Assembly (NCBI GenBank): GCA_963580285.1
Contig: OY757020.1
Coordinates: forward strand, 95,669,497-95,733,496
Source: Lucinisca nassula
Lineage: Eukaryota > Mollusca > Bivalvia > Lucinida > Lucinidae
Length of the DNA stretch: 64,000 bases
Direction of reading: 5' to 3'
This document shows, one piece after another, positions 40,780-51,836 of this stretch. Position 1 is the stretch's first letter. Each line of letters starts with the position of its first letter. Made by a program: the position numbers and the translations under genes. The notes under the pieces are model-generated. The model was given only the letters and a program-made list of their open reading frames with translations. It was not told where the DNA came from and did not search any database.

Positions 40780-42597
40780 ACAAGGTGAGCTTTTGTGATC
40801 ACATTTTGTTCGTTGTCCCTCATGCCTCCATGCCTGCGTAAACAATTTCAAATAAGTATATCTCTAATACCCCATGGCCAATTGTGATCAAATTTCATGA
40901 GAAGCATCATCAGGTAGGGGGAAAGGCTGCATAAGGTGTTTGGGCTGATCGGATTGGAATTCTGGTTGCCATGGCAACATATAGCTACTATAGACTTACA
41001 ATGGGAAAAATTTTAAAAATCTTTTTCTCCGAAACAACAGGGCCCAGAGCTTAGATATTTAGCATGTAGCAACGGCAAGTGTTCACCTACATTAATCCTG
41101 CCAACCATGCCCCTGGGGTCCAAATTGGCCACGCCCCAGGGCTCCTTAGCTCCCATAGACTCATAGTGTAAAAAAATCTTCTTCTCTGATACTATGAAGC
41201 ACAAAGCTTAGATATTTATTATCTGGCAATATAAAATAGTCACCTGCATAAATCCTGCCAACCCTGCCCCTGGGTCAAAATTGGTCATGCCTGAGCTCAT
41301 CAGCTCGCATTGACTTGTAATGGAAAAAAAACTTCGAAAATCTTCCTCTCTGAAACCATAATGCCCAGAGCTTAGATATTAAGTATGTAGCAACGTCAAG
41401 TGGTCACCTACATAAATCCAGCCAATCATGCCCCTGGGGTCCAAAAAGCAATTGCCACACCCTGGGACTCCTTAATTCCCATAGACTTATAATGGAAAAA
41501 AAAAAAAGCTTCAAAAATCTTCTCTGAAATCATGAAGCACAGTGCTTAGATATTAAGTATGTAGCAACATAAAATAGTCACCTACATAAATTCTGCTAAC
41601 CATACCACTGTGGCCGAAATTGGCCACGCCCCAGGGCTCATTAGCTCCCATAGACTTACAAGGGGAAAAACTTAAAAAATCTTCTTCTCTGAAACCACAG
41701 GGCCCAGAGCTTAGATATTTAGTATGTAGCAACGTCAAGTGGCCACCTACATAAATCCTGCCAATTATGCCCATGGGATCCAAACTGGCCATACCCCAGG
41801 GCTCTTTAGCTCCCATTGACTTACAATTGGAAAAAAACTTCAAAAATCTTCTTCTCTGAAACCACAGGGCCCAGAGCTTAAATATATTTAGCATGTAGCA
41901 ACGTCAAGTGGTCACCTACATAAATCCTGCCAACCATGCCCCTTGGGTCAAAATTGGCCATTAGCTACCCTAGACGTATAATGAAAAAATCATAAAGCTT
42001 CTCTGAAACCATAAGTCCCAGATCTTAGATATTTAGTATGTAGCAACATGAAATGGTCACCTTAATAAATCCTGCCAACCATGCCCCTTGGGTCAAAATT
42101 GACATAAAATGGAAAAAAACAACTTAAAATGAAAAAAAAAAACTTCAGAAATCTTCTCCGAAATCATAAGGCCCAGAACTTAGGTATTTAACATATAGCA
42201 ACGTTGAATGGTCGCCTACATGAATCCTGCCAATCATGCCCCTGGGGTCCAAATAGGCCAAATCCTGTGGCCCCTTAAGTCCAATAAACTTATAATGGAA
42301 AAAAAAAGCTTCAAAAATTTTCTCTGAAACCATGAAGTACAGACTTAGATATTTTGTATATAGCAACATAAAATGGTCGCCTATATAAATCTGCCAACCA
42401 TGCAATTGGCCACGCCCCAGGGCCCATTAGCTCCTATAGACTTATACTGGAAAAAAAAAACACTTCAAAAATCTTCTTCTCTGAAACTATCAGGGCCAGA
42501 GCTTATATATTTAGTATGTAGCAATGTCAAGTGGTCTCCTACACTAATGATTTGCTGGTACACAGGTGAGCGATATAGGGCCATTTGGCCCTCTTGT
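40780..42597 (+). mobile_element. Helitron-like element, ~170 bp internal repeats, 5' end decayed
   Basis: Starts in a remnant CGTAGTGACAAGGTGAGC and ends GGTGAGCGATATAGGGCCAT...GGCCCTCTTGT. About ten diverged units contain AATCTTCTTCTCTGAAACCA and TAGTATGTAGCAACGTCAAG. Confidence 0.7.
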
Positions 42598-42741
42598 CTA
42601 CATTGAATGTCCTCTAGTAAAAGGAATGCATTTGAATTTGTTCAAAAGTAGTGTGAAAGTGTCCAGTTATATCATCTCTACACCCTAAGCACCAATGACT
42701 TGTCAGTTCTTGAATTCACATTTAATTGCGAGAACTTTAGT

Positions 42742-43164
42742 AGCTCAGCTGTTTTCAAAGAAAACGATGAAGTATTGTCATAGCATGTCGTCTGCGTCGT
42801 CGTCTTGCAAAAACTTGGACATTCTGTCATTACAGAACTTATTTGCTTGAAACTGGGACTAGTTGTTCATAATGAAAAGGGGAACTCATACCAATAGGTG
42901 AGGTAACCCTCAAAATATTTTTGGCTCAGTTATGCCCCTTTTTCGACTTAGAATTTTTGCGTCGTCGTCGTGCAAACTTGGACATTTAGTAATATCTCTG
43001 TCATTACTGAACGTATTTACTTGAAACTCGGACTAGTTGTTCAATATGAAAGGGGGAACTCATACCAATAGGTGAGGTAACCCTCAAAATATTTTTGGCA
43101 CAGTTATGCCCCTTTTTAACTTAGAATTAGCTGAGTGTTTGCACCCGCATGTGGTGCTCTTGTT
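42742..43164 (+). mobile_element. Helitron-like element (GTTTTC-AAA-GAAAAC family)
   Basis: 5' AGCTCAGCTGTTTTC-AAA-GAAAAC, two ~170 bp units with GCAAACTTGGACATT and GAAACTCGGACTAGTTGTTC, and a 3' hairpin GCACC...GGTGC then TCTTGTT. Confidence 0.6.
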
Positions 43165-43315
43165 TTATAATTGTTATAAAATATTATTTGCAAACTATAA
43201 CACGCCCAAATTCAAAGCCACTGTACATATCATCTGAGGCCAAAAAGTTATCCTACGGGACACAGAATAAAATTTGTCTGACTTTATACAAAACCTTCTT
43301 CCTTGTATATTTCAG

Positions 43316-43415
43316 TGCAATCACATTTACCGAGGCAATAATCTGTCTCAAATTTGGCAGGGAGCTATTCCAGCAGACAGAAATTCTCTATGTGGTCTCG
43401 TGGGGCGTTATTCAG
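43316..43415 (+). CDS. PTDSS1: PTDSS1 exon G
   Basis: Acceptor TATATTTCAG and donor GTAAAAC. Reads AITFTEAIICLKFGRELFQQ then TEILYVVSWGVIQ, aligned with human [20 protein letters not shown]. First base completes the codon from exon F; ends in phase 0. Separated from exon F by 18.3 kb. Confidence 0.93.
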
Positions 43416-43516
43416 GTAAAACTTTTCAATATATTTTACAATATATGCTAGTAACTAACATTTTACATAAGCGACTGGCAAAACACAACTTCAAACCAGA
43501 TACTGCAGACTGACAT

Positions 43517-43732
43517 TTGGGCTCAGTTGTCCAAAGCATTGTTAGCTTAACAAGCTCGTTCATGATCATAATTTTAATTGACTAATAAGAACAATATCAG
43601 ATACTGTGGTATTTTTGCTGAAAAAATGTGAGTAGCTACTCACAATTTTTTAGCAAAAATTTAAGAATAGTATCTTGTCAGATAATTAAAGTTTTAATAA
43701 CAGGTTAACCAACCACATTGTTAGTTTGAACA
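43517..43732. mobile_element. MITE with CAGTTGTTCAAAGC-type ends
   Basis: Left GGGCTCAGTTGTCCAAAGC, right TTTGAACAACTGGGACC, central hairpin GCTGAAAAAATGTGAGTAGC. Same family as 7893-8169. Confidence 0.7.
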
Positions 43733-43875
43733 ACTGGGACCAGATCAAAGTCAACACTCCTAAAATTCCAGGCCTCATATTTTTCAGGCATTTGCAGGAT
43801 TTCAGGCTTTTAGAGCTTGATTTTTTTCTTGATTTCAGGCATTTAGATTCTGATATAGTCTGTTTAAAAAACTAT

Positions 43876-44046
43876 TTAACCCTTATTTCTGACTACAAGT
43901 CAACCAAATTACTTTATATTTTCACAAACTCCATCACAAACAGTGTAGATCCTGGTCAGATGGCTTCTTAAGAAGCCATCTGATCAGGATCTACACTGTT
44001 TGCAAAAGGTAATGTAGTTGTGTCTTGTTCAGCAGGATAAGGGTTG
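43876..44046. mobile_element. MITE backbone iv
   Basis: Left TTTAACCCTTATTTCTG and right CAGCAGGATAAGGGTTGAA. Perfect palindrome around ATGGCTTCTTAAGAAGCCAT within the AGTGTAGATCCTG module (43940-44010). Confidence 0.65.
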
Positions 44047-44477
44047 AAGCTGCAAAATTGGGCCTTTCAGGCATGGAAAAGCTTGGTCAGTATGAGGCCT
44101 GAAATTCAGGATTGTAGTTCGTTTTTGTAAAACATACAACAAAAAAAAAACAGACGAGTCATTGTATAAACAGAATTGACAGCAGTTAAATTTATCATTA
44201 TTATATGGGTTGAATTTCTTTGATAACCCTAAAGACTGGCTTACCGACCAATACAGGGGTCCCACGGGGAAAGGACGAGCGACATGTACTGTATCAAGCT
44301 GCACTGGGGCGTAAGGGTAGGCGAAAATTTCTGGACCCGTAGCAGGATTTCGGTTAGCTGAGCACATACATTTGATGAACATGAATAGGAGAATGCTGAA
44401 GTTTGTTTATCATGAATCTCATAGAAACGATAAGATAAGTATTTTATGATAATTGAAGAATAGTTTTTGTCAATTCT

Positions 44478-44604
44478 CCATACCTGTGTTGTGGGTATTC
44501 ATTAGAACCATCTCGGTTACATGTTTTAATGAGTACCCACAAGTTGTGGGTATTCATTAGAACCACCTCGGTGAGGTGTTCTAATGAGTACCCACAACAT
44601 AGGT
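44478..44604. repeat. Two adjacent hairpin copies of the TTAGAACC module
   Basis: A decayed copy (GTTGTGGGTATTCATTAGAA..., 44491-44542) is followed directly by an intact hairpin (44543-44601). Confidence 0.65.
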
Positions 44605-44698
44605 TTATATTGAGAAATAGGGAAATTATCCTTCAGTTATCACAAAATCCTTACCTGATGTGTTGCTATGAGTCTGTTCATTCTACTATAGGGATCAA

Positions 44699-44826
44699 CC
44701 ATGGTTTTTCATGCATTAACATTTGCTGGGTCCCGAGGAAGCTGTTTGAACATGAGGCCGCTAGGCCGAATGTTCATAGATCTTCCGAGGGATCCGGCAA
44801 ATGTTAATGCAATGAAATAACCATGG
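44699..44826. repeat. 128 bp near-perfect hairpin
   Basis: Arms start CCATGG and contain CATTAACATTTGCTGGGTCC and complement; loop GAGGCCGCTAGGCCGA is itself palindromic. ~55 bp arms with several mismatches. Not homologous to the hairpin at 23087. Confidence 0.75.
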
Positions 44827-45239
44827 ATGATGGTTGTTCTTACATAACTTACGATTCCTATGAAATTTTTTGGCAAAAACGCCCAAAACTCCATATAAAC
44901 TCTTCAAATGTAACCGGCAAACCAACATGGCGGCTATTCAGAATATTGTTTACGATGACGTTACTACACAATGACCAGCCGACGTCATCATAAAATTCTA
45001 AAGTGCTATGTTCAGGATGATCGCGTTAGTCACTCAATATAATGTAAACAAAGCAAGGCCGATCTTTTGATATAAAAAGTTCAAAACCATGTTCAAACAT
45101 CACACAAATTTCATGATTTGAACACGGTTTGGGTTGTAAGAGCACGGGTTTTGATCAATTTGACAATGGCTTCAAACAGCCATGCACATAGGCATTTCTG
45201 CAAGAATTTGCATTTAACTCTCATTTTCTTACATTGCAG

Positions 45240-45299
45240 ATGTGTAGTAGCATTCTGTGTGTTTATCTGTGTGCTGTGGTTGCTAGACGAAGTTGGAAG
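45240..45299 (+). CDS. PTDSS1: PTDSS1 exon H
   Basis: Acceptor TTCTTACATTGCAG and donor GTGGGTAC; 20 codons, phase 0 to 0. Reads MCSSILCVYLCAVVARRSWK. ILCVY aligns without gaps to human FLCLY after the preceding exon. Another frame is also hydrophobic but disagrees with the phase of both neighbours. Confidence 0.82.
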
Positions 45300-45534
45300 G
45301 TGGGTACTTGGGCTTTAAGGGAATTATAGAAATATCCGACCTATAAAAAGGGAGATAACTGTCTTGCTTCCTCTTTTCTTTCATCGTAAACTGGACTCTT
45401 CTAAAAACAGGGATCTGCTCTCAATAGAAAAACTTTGCCCCTGTGGAAGAAATTCTTTCCTTTAAGGGGAATGGATACATCTTCAGGGGAGGCAACTCCT
45501 GTAAAAGTATTTTTGTCTCCCATGTCAATAGGGG

Positions 45535-45600
45535 TCTACTCTTAAAGGAAAGAATTTGCTCCTGAGGAGCAAATTCTTTCCTTTAAAAGTAGACCCCTTT
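45535..45600. repeat. Palindromic MITE core (AAGAATTTGCTCC hairpin)
   Basis: Near-perfect hairpin AAAGGAAAGAATTTGCTCC around TGAG, flanked by AGTAGACCCC. Related to 6249-6320. Confidence 0.6.
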
Positions 45601-46151
45601 TTCTGTGGGACACGGCTTTTAGAAAAGCGAACAGGAAGTCCCAAAAGTTGTCTTCCTTTGAAAAATGGAGCGTTAAGAGTAGACTCCTATTGCAAAAGAA
45701 GACTAAACATTTTGGACAGAATCGCCTCCCCTTGGATATTTGGTATTTGATAGTAAATTCTTAGCATTAAAATAGACGCTGAATTAAGAGTGTGTCTCTT
45801 GTTCTTGGTGACACCATTGTCATGTGACAAAAAATGGTGTAAGAAAGCCAGAAAGCAACACATCTGGAACCATGTCAGGAACAGCTATTTTAGACAGTTG
45901 TGATTATCGGTGGCGTTTTTTTGGGACCAACTATTTTTTGGCAGCCCATTTTGGTATTCAGTTTGTCTGAATGAAAAATAAAGACAGTTAATCTATCTAC
46001 TGTCATGCATAAGAATTTATTTTTCTGATTCCCACTTTCACCCCACTAGGTGACCTAATAACACCATGTTTATTCTTCTTAAAGAACTTTTTGGAAAGAA
46101 ATGAGTCACAGATTAATTTTATTTGGTAAACAACTTGTTTACAAGGAAAAG

Positions 46152-46260
46152 TTCTCCAGAATCTTCCAGAAAGTTCGGGATGGCATTACTTTTAGAAAAT
46201 TACCTAATCTTATTCCACAGCCCTCCAGAACATTCTAGAGAATTCTTAGGATCTATAAAA
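46152..46260 (+). promoter_or_regulatory. Two heat-shock-element arrays upstream of a TATA box
   Basis: 46159-46176 reads GAA-TTC-GAA-TTC in strict 5 bp register. 46228-46245 has the same pattern with one change (GAG). TATAAA follows at 46254, nine bases after the second array. This is the layout of a heat-shock promoter. An AATAAA sits at 46490. It could be an LTR of an unknown element or a cryptic intronic promoter; no coding sequence follows. Confidence 0.5.
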
Positions 46261-46536
46261 GAGCTTGATTTTTCTCTTTGAGTCAGACTTTGGAGTTTGA
46301 TGTTTGGGTTTTTAAGAAAAGTTATTTCTAAATTCTGTGTTGGATTGTTTAAGGGTATTATTTTTCATTTCGGACTGTGAATTCTGTGGGATCAAGGAAA
46401 ATAGATTCATTCAAGGATATTCATAACAGAGCTAAGTACATTTAATTTTCTTACTTCTACAGGTTAGAGATACCTTATAAATAAATTTTGTTAATTTTTT
46501 CCAAAAGGCGTTTGCTTTTTCTTTCTGCTACGCCTT

Positions 46537-46842
46537 TTTTGTTTGTTTGTTTGATTTGAGGTTTAACGTCCCCGTCAACACTGTAAAGGTCATTTTGGAG
46601 ACGTTGCTTCCAATTTTGTGGGACTTTTACCCGACATTGAGATGAAATGACATCTCAAGCCCTGTCGCCCAATGAAACCAATAGGGTTTATTAGCATGGA
46701 CGGTCCGCCTCGCACCGCGGTTCCTGGACAGGCTTAGATCCTCTAAGCTGTTTACCAGTACTAGTGTGCGGGCCGGATTCAGCTCGGCGTGGAAGCATCG
46801 TGCAGCCCATATATTTCTCCCAGCCCCTATGGGCGGGGGCGG
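46537..46842 (-). repeat. SINE-like repeat with CAAA tail, 13 bp target duplication
   Basis: Flanked by TCTGCTACGCCTT (46524-46536 and 46843-46855). On the plus strand it starts TTTTGTTTGTTTGTTTGATT and ends in GGGCGGGGGC. The duplication proves retrotransposition-type insertion and defines the repeat as ~305 bp. Confidence 0.85.
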
Positions 46843-46989
46843 TCTGCTACGCCTTGCCTAGTAACACTACCTACCTATCTACACCCACTCATGACCCACC
46901 TTTACTCACAGATACATTGCGTACACACCAGGTTTGCAAGATGAAAGGTTCATCCCTGCAAATGATGCCAGTGGCGCATGTTCAGACAC

Positions 46990-47075
46990 CGAAATAATCA
47001 CTGCCACCGGGGATAGAACCAGGTGCCTGCAGCATCAGAGGCAAGTGCACTAACCACTGACCAAACCAGTGAATC
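46990..47075 (-). repeat. tRNA-like sequence on minus strand
   Basis: On the minus strand, TGGTCAGTGGTTAGTGC resembles an A box and GGTTCTATCCCC a B box ~35 bp later. Likely a tRNA-derived SINE fragment. Confidence 0.35.
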
Positions 47076-47305
47076 AATACATTTTTTGCAAAGGCTAATA
47101 CCCAATTTTGTTGAAGATTCAAGTTCCAGAGCAGAAAACAATCTATTAGAATTTTGTTTTCATATTTTTCATTGAAAAGCAAGAAAAAATTCCTTGAAAA
47201 TGTTGTCTGCTACTTGTGATTAGCACTTGAACATAAAAATCACATAATGTTAAAATCAGTTACAGTTGAAATAGTGTCATGGTACAGTTAAAATAGTGTC
47301 ATACC

Positions 47306-47518
47306 CATTTTGATAACACACCTGTGGTTTCATGTCTCCAAAATGGCTACTTTTCTATAAATGAAAATATGTGATATTTTTTTCTTATTGATATTTATTT
47401 ATTGAGGCGATTCCAATAAGTAACCACAACCTAAGTCTTGGAGCAGAAATAAGAAAAACAATGTATATCCCCAGTTTTCTCTATATAAAGTGGGGTTTAC
47501 GGACTTGTTCACGTGATG
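47306..47518. mobile_element. Class-a MITE, hairpin partly deleted
   Basis: Has both ends (TGATAACACACC and CTTGTTCACGTGATG), but most of one hairpin arm is missing near 47400. Confidence 0.55.
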
Positions 47519-48381
47519 AATTGATTTTTAGGTTAGCTGGAACCATATAATTTCAGTCTATTCAGTGACCTTGAGACCAAGATTTAGAAATAAGTTTGAG
47601 TTAGAATTATTTTTACAATGTTTAAATGATTGAGTTTATGATTTTAAATGTTGCCTTTCTGACAGAAAGGTTCTGACATTTTAATAATATGCCCATGCCA
47701 TATACTGCATTTTTTCACTGCTCCAAAATGGCTACTTTTCTGGTGAAAATCCGAGATATTTTTTTTTATACTGCAAACATAGGTTGCGGGTGCTCGTTAG
47801 AACCGACGGTTCTAACGAGTACCCATAACCTATGTCTTGGAGCAGAAATTAGAAAAATAAAGTTTACCCCCATAAACACCATTTTTTGTCTATAAAAAGT
47901 GGGGTTTAAGGGGGTGTTCATTTTACTGACTTGTTCACGTTATGAATAGATTTTGAGGTTAGCTGGTACCATATAAATTCAGCCCATTCAGTGACCTTGA
48001 GGCCAAGACTTAGAAATAAGTTTGAGTTAAAACTATTTTCACAATATTTAAATGATTGAGTTTATGATTTAAAGTGTTGCCTATCTGACAGAAAGGTTCT
48101 GACATTTCAATAACATGCCCATGCGATATACTGCATTTTTTCACTGCTCCAAAATGACTGCTTTTCTGATGAAAATCCGAATTATTTTTTTTTTATACTG
48201 GAAACATAGGTTGTGGGTGCTCGTTAGAACCGCCTCATTGAGGCGGTTCTAACGAGTACACATAACCTATGTTTTGGAGCAGAAATAAGAATAATAAAGT
48301 ATATCCCCTGTTAACCCCATTTTTCTCTATATAACATGGGGTTTAAGCGGGTGTTCATTACACAGACTTGTTAACGTGATG
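47519..48381. repeat. Tandem duplication (~425 bp x 2) each with a class-a MITE
   Basis: TTAGGTTAGCTGG...CAGAAAGGTTCTGACATTT and the following MITE occur twice in a row (about 47530-47944 and 47950-48381). Hairpins are at 47776-47836 (shortened) and 48207-48276 (full). Confidence 0.75.
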
Positions 48382-48428
48382 AATGATACCTTTGAAATTC
48401 TGATTTTAAATGATTCTGCTATTTTTAG

Positions 48429-48611
48429 CTGTGTGATGACGGAAAGCCAGTCTATGAGGCATCAGAACCATCCACTCCTGTGAGATCTATTCCAAATGGA
48501 ACTCCAAAGAAATCTCTCTCAGAAGTTAGTCATGTGACTCCTACAGGCTCACCGAGCAGAGCTTACAATTTACGGAAACGAGACAGACCCTATGCCAATG
48601 GATATTTATGA
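48429..48611 (+). CDS. PTDSS1: PTDSS1 terminal exon I
   Basis: Acceptor CTATTTTTAG; 60 codons and TGA at 48609-48611. Starts LCDDGKPVYEASEPSTPVRS and ends KRDRPYANGYL. Hydrophilic, Ser/Thr/Pro and Lys/Arg rich, like the cytosolic tail of animal PSS1; low conservation is expected. No clear polyadenylation signal seen nearby. Confidence 0.88.
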   Translation: MCDDGKPVYEASEPSTPVRSIPNGTPKKSLSEVSHVTPTGSPSRAYNLRKRDRPYANGYL

Positions 48612-48791
48612 AGAATATCTTGAGAAATCCTTGCCAGAGGAACAAGTATGAAGGGGGAGCAAAAACTATTTGTTGTGGGGTTCTCATTAGAATTGCCTCA
48701 TTAAGTTTCCCCATATATTTTGGTTAAGTGGTACTCGTAGAACAGGTATTATGTAAATGTCAGAAACAGATATGCCTTTGTTTTTTTGATG

Positions 48792-49128
48792 TACAGTCGA
48801 ACTTCAATGGCTCGAACACCTTTGGGACCACGAAACTCTGTTTGAGAGAGGTAGCTCGAGCCACTGAGGGCTACTTTCAGGAAACTTAACGGGGATAATT
48901 TTGGGACTTCTTTTCGGTGTTCTATAATGTAATGTATGCTGGAGTACTCATTAGAATCGCCTCATTGAGGCAATTCTAATGAGTACTCACAGCATACATT
49001 TGCAAGATAAAAAGTCGAAAGTATCCTAAATTTATCGTCACTATTTCTTCCCTAGGGACTCTAGAATGGGTTCGACTCAGCCATGGTAAATGAGCCATCG
49101 GTGTTCGAGCCATCGAAGTTATACTGTA
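48792..49128. mobile_element. Class-b palindromic MITE
   Basis: Ends TACAGTCGAACTTCAATGGC and GCCATCGAAGTTATACTGTA with TA at each end, as in Tc1/mariner-type insertions. The central hairpin (48938-49003) has core CATTAGAATCGCCTCATTGA. Confidence 0.8.
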
Positions 49129-49193
49129 TATGTGTGTTAATCTGTCTTTCTTTAGAGCATGTAGCAGCTGGTTCTGTGGACATACCGGTTCTT

Positions 49194-49376
49194 TTAACCC
49201 TCATCCTGCAAAAAGTGTAGATCCTGATCAGACGGCTTCTGAAGCCATCTGATCAGGATCTACACTGTTTGTCATTCAGTTTGAATTTGAACAATAGCAT
49301 TGTGTCAAGTGATTTGATTGGCTGATAGTCAGATATGAGTGGGCCAAAATTAATTTATTCAGCAGGATAAGGGTGG
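49194..49376. mobile_element. MITE backbone iv
   Basis: TTAACCCTCATCCTGC to CAGCAGGATAAGGG with palindrome GATCAGACGGCTTCTGAAGC at the left. Confidence 0.65.
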
Positions 49377-49810
49377 CTAGTGATGGTTGTGTGCACAGGT
49401 TGATCTGAATCTCACTGGTCACACTAAGAAAATATTTGTATTGTATTTTAAGTATTAAGGTGATTTTATGATGTCTCTTCACTGCCCTGTAGTATGTTTT
49501 TGTCTCATATGATATATTTTTCACTATGCTATTTACCCATTTTGTTTTGAATGAAATCTTCCACCTTACATATAGAAGGAGTACATTTAAAAATTTAGGG
49601 GTCTCCGGTTGTGCTTTCTTTAAAATGTATTTGGAAAATGGCTGAATTTTTCACAAAGAGTGTAGGCCCTGATCAGAGGCCTCGTTTTGCAGCATCTGAT
49701 CTCTTAAAATGAGGTCAGCCTTAAGTAAATTGTTTGCATGGCCGACCAATTTCGGTAAGTGCTCTATAATCAATCTGTAAGTGGAAATCCAAAAATGAGA
49801 CAGATAATTT

Positions 49811-50120
49811 GTTTGTTTGATTTGAGGTTAAACGTCCCTTTCATCACTGTAACGGTCATTTTGGAGACGTTGCTTCCAATTTTATGGGACTTTTACCTGA
49901 CATTGAGATGAAATGACATCTCAAGCCCTGTTGACCAATGAAACTAATATGGTTTATAAGCATGGACGGGCCGACTCGCACCGCTTTGCCTGGGTAGGCT
50001 TAGATCCTCTAAACGGTTTACAAGTACTCCTGTGCGGGTTGGTTTCAGCTCTGTGTGGAAGCATCATGCAGCCCATATATTTCTTTAAGTCCCGATTGGA
50101 GGAGGGGGGAGGGGGGGGGG
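49811..50120 (-). repeat. SINE-like repeat with CAAA tail
   Basis: Plus strand starts TTTGTTTGTTTGATTTGAGG and runs to CCCGATTGGAGG, then a G-run (50100-50120). Confidence 0.65.
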
Positions 50121-51054
50121 GCGGAAACAAATAATGCATGCCTGGATCAGACATCACTGCTCACAGCATCTGATCAGGGTTTTTGCTGTTTTTGGAAAGT
50201 TCAACTATTTTCTAAATACGTACATTTCTGTAGATAACTGGACCTGACACCCCAAAATTTTGAAATAGACTCCCATCTGTGTATAAGATGGTAGATTCCA
50301 TTCAATATAAAAGGGTTGAAGACACAACTTGGTTATAATACTGTTCATTATAATAGTTTCAGATATAACGCAGTTTACTGATGGATCCCCCCCAAAATGT
50401 ATAGATTATATAGAAAAATGACCATAAATGGTCATTTTTCTATATAATCTTCATATTTTTGCTTAGATTTGACATCGTTTAACACGAACTTAGCCTTGAA
50501 TCCCAACAATAGTTTTGTTATTATAAACAGATTTTTGTGTACAAAAACTATAAATTCACAAAAATTGGATATACACCACGTCATTATAACACGATTCGTT
50601 ATAACATGGTTTTGGATATTACACAGTTTCAAGATGGATCCCAAAAATGTATAGATTATACAGAAAAATGACCATAAATGGTCATTTTTCTACCGGTATT
50701 TAATCTATACATCTTAATTTGGATATAACACAGTTGTTTAATTGACATGGTTCCTGCTTTGGACCCCATTAATAGTGTTATAAAGAGGTTGTGGTGTATC
50801 TGTACACATATGCATCAAAATGATAGCATTCCATTCTACACTGAATTATAGATACACAGTTTCATTAAAGCATATTATTTTGTAAAACCCACGGCAATAG
50901 TGTTGTAATGGGAGTGTACTTCATTGTTAAATATAGTTTTTTTTTTTTCATGCATGCTATTAACATAGCACAATATAGGAGTCAAATTTTCCATCCTTCA
51001 TCAATTTGTTTATCAAGCCGTCAACATTTGCCATCACCCAAGTAATCACTCTAA
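50121..51054. repeat. MITE fragments incl. two tandem Tc1/mariner-like MITE pieces
   Basis: 50130-50312 resembles a decayed TTAA MITE. 50325-50797 contains two pieces of the AAAAATGACCATAAATGGTC hairpin MITE, ending AAAGAGGTTGTGGTGTA. 50798-51054 shows nothing recognised. Confidence 0.5.
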
Positions 51055-51274
51055 CCCATTTTGTACCGGAAACCCCGAAACGGGTAATTGGCAAACAGTG
51101 CAGGCCCAGATCAGACGCCGCAGAACGCGGCGTCTGATCAGGGCCTACACTGTTTGCAAAATGTTCAGCCAGTTTCCAAATAGATTTTGAACAAAACACA
51201 ACTTGACACCTCTAAATTTTGAAATGGATTCCTGCTATATACAAGGAGGAAGATTCCATTTGGTACAAAAAGGG
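51055..51274. mobile_element. TTAA-flanked MITE (piggyBac-like ends)
   Basis: Third copy: CCCATTTTGTACCGG to GTACAAAAAGGG then TTAA (left site CTAA). The hairpin GATCAGACGCCGCAGAACGC is perfect. Confidence 0.78.
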
Positions 51275-51548
51275 TTAAAGGTCAAGTTCATGAAGGGCAA
51301 GACATAGCCTTCGTGGAATTTTTGTGTAAGAGACGAAACTAAATGCTTATCTTGCCGGAGTTTGTGATCTGTTTCATTTGCATTACATGTACACTTTTTA
51401 CTTCTCTTTCACAGTAGTATAGAGCCGCTTGTTGCCCTCTACAAAACTAAAGTAACATGTACCAACATTTGATTCCTGCTTATTTTACTGTTGCTGTTAG
51501 CATGAAAATGTTTTTGTTGTTGTTGTATATACATCCAAAGACCCACCA

Positions 51549-51836
51549 CATCACGTGAACAAGTTCGTGAAATGAACACCCCACTAAACCCCACTTTATA
51601 TCAAGAAAACTGGGGTTTACGGGGATATACATTATATTGCTAATTATTGTTCCTAAACATAGATTGTGGGTACTCGTTAGAACCGCCTCAATGAGGCGGT
51701 TCTAACGAGCACCCACAACCTATGTTTGAAGTATAAATTAGAAAAAAATATCACAGAGTTTCATCAGAAAAGTAGCCATTTTAGAGATGTGAAAAAAATG
51801 CACTATTGCGCACGGGTGTGTTATCGTAATGAATTG
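51549..51836. mobile_element. Class-a palindromic MITE
   Basis: CATCACGTGAACAAGTTCG to CGGGTGTGTTATCGTAATG; hairpin 51657-51727. Confidence 0.75.

Larger units (their letters stand above)
6050..48611 (+). other. PTDSS1: PTDSS1 gene: phosphatidylserine synthase 1 (3' nine exons)
   Basis: Encodes the ER/mitochondria-associated-membrane enzyme that makes phosphatidylserine by exchanging serine for the choline head group of phosphatidylcholine (PSS family, multi-pass). The nine exons join in phase to 364 codons plus TGA, matching human PSS1 from about residue 106 to its end. Total expected length (~470 aa) equals the human 473. Motifs such as [23 protein letters not shown] and [11 protein letters not shown] identify PSS1 rather than PSS2. 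Residues I recall as essential in mouse PSS1 (H172, E197, E200, N209, E212, D216, D221, N226) all have equivalents here. So do L265, P269 and Q353, whose human mutations cause loss of feedback control. Introns are 1.8-18.3 kb and filled with transposons. The promoter and first exons are outside the window. Confidence 0.93.

Noticed and set aside
45118..45318. A 66-codon frame across exon H with a hydrophobic stretch resembling PSS membrane sequence
   Set aside because: It does not agree with the splice phase of exons G and I. The in-phase reading of exon H aligns to human PSS1 without gaps.
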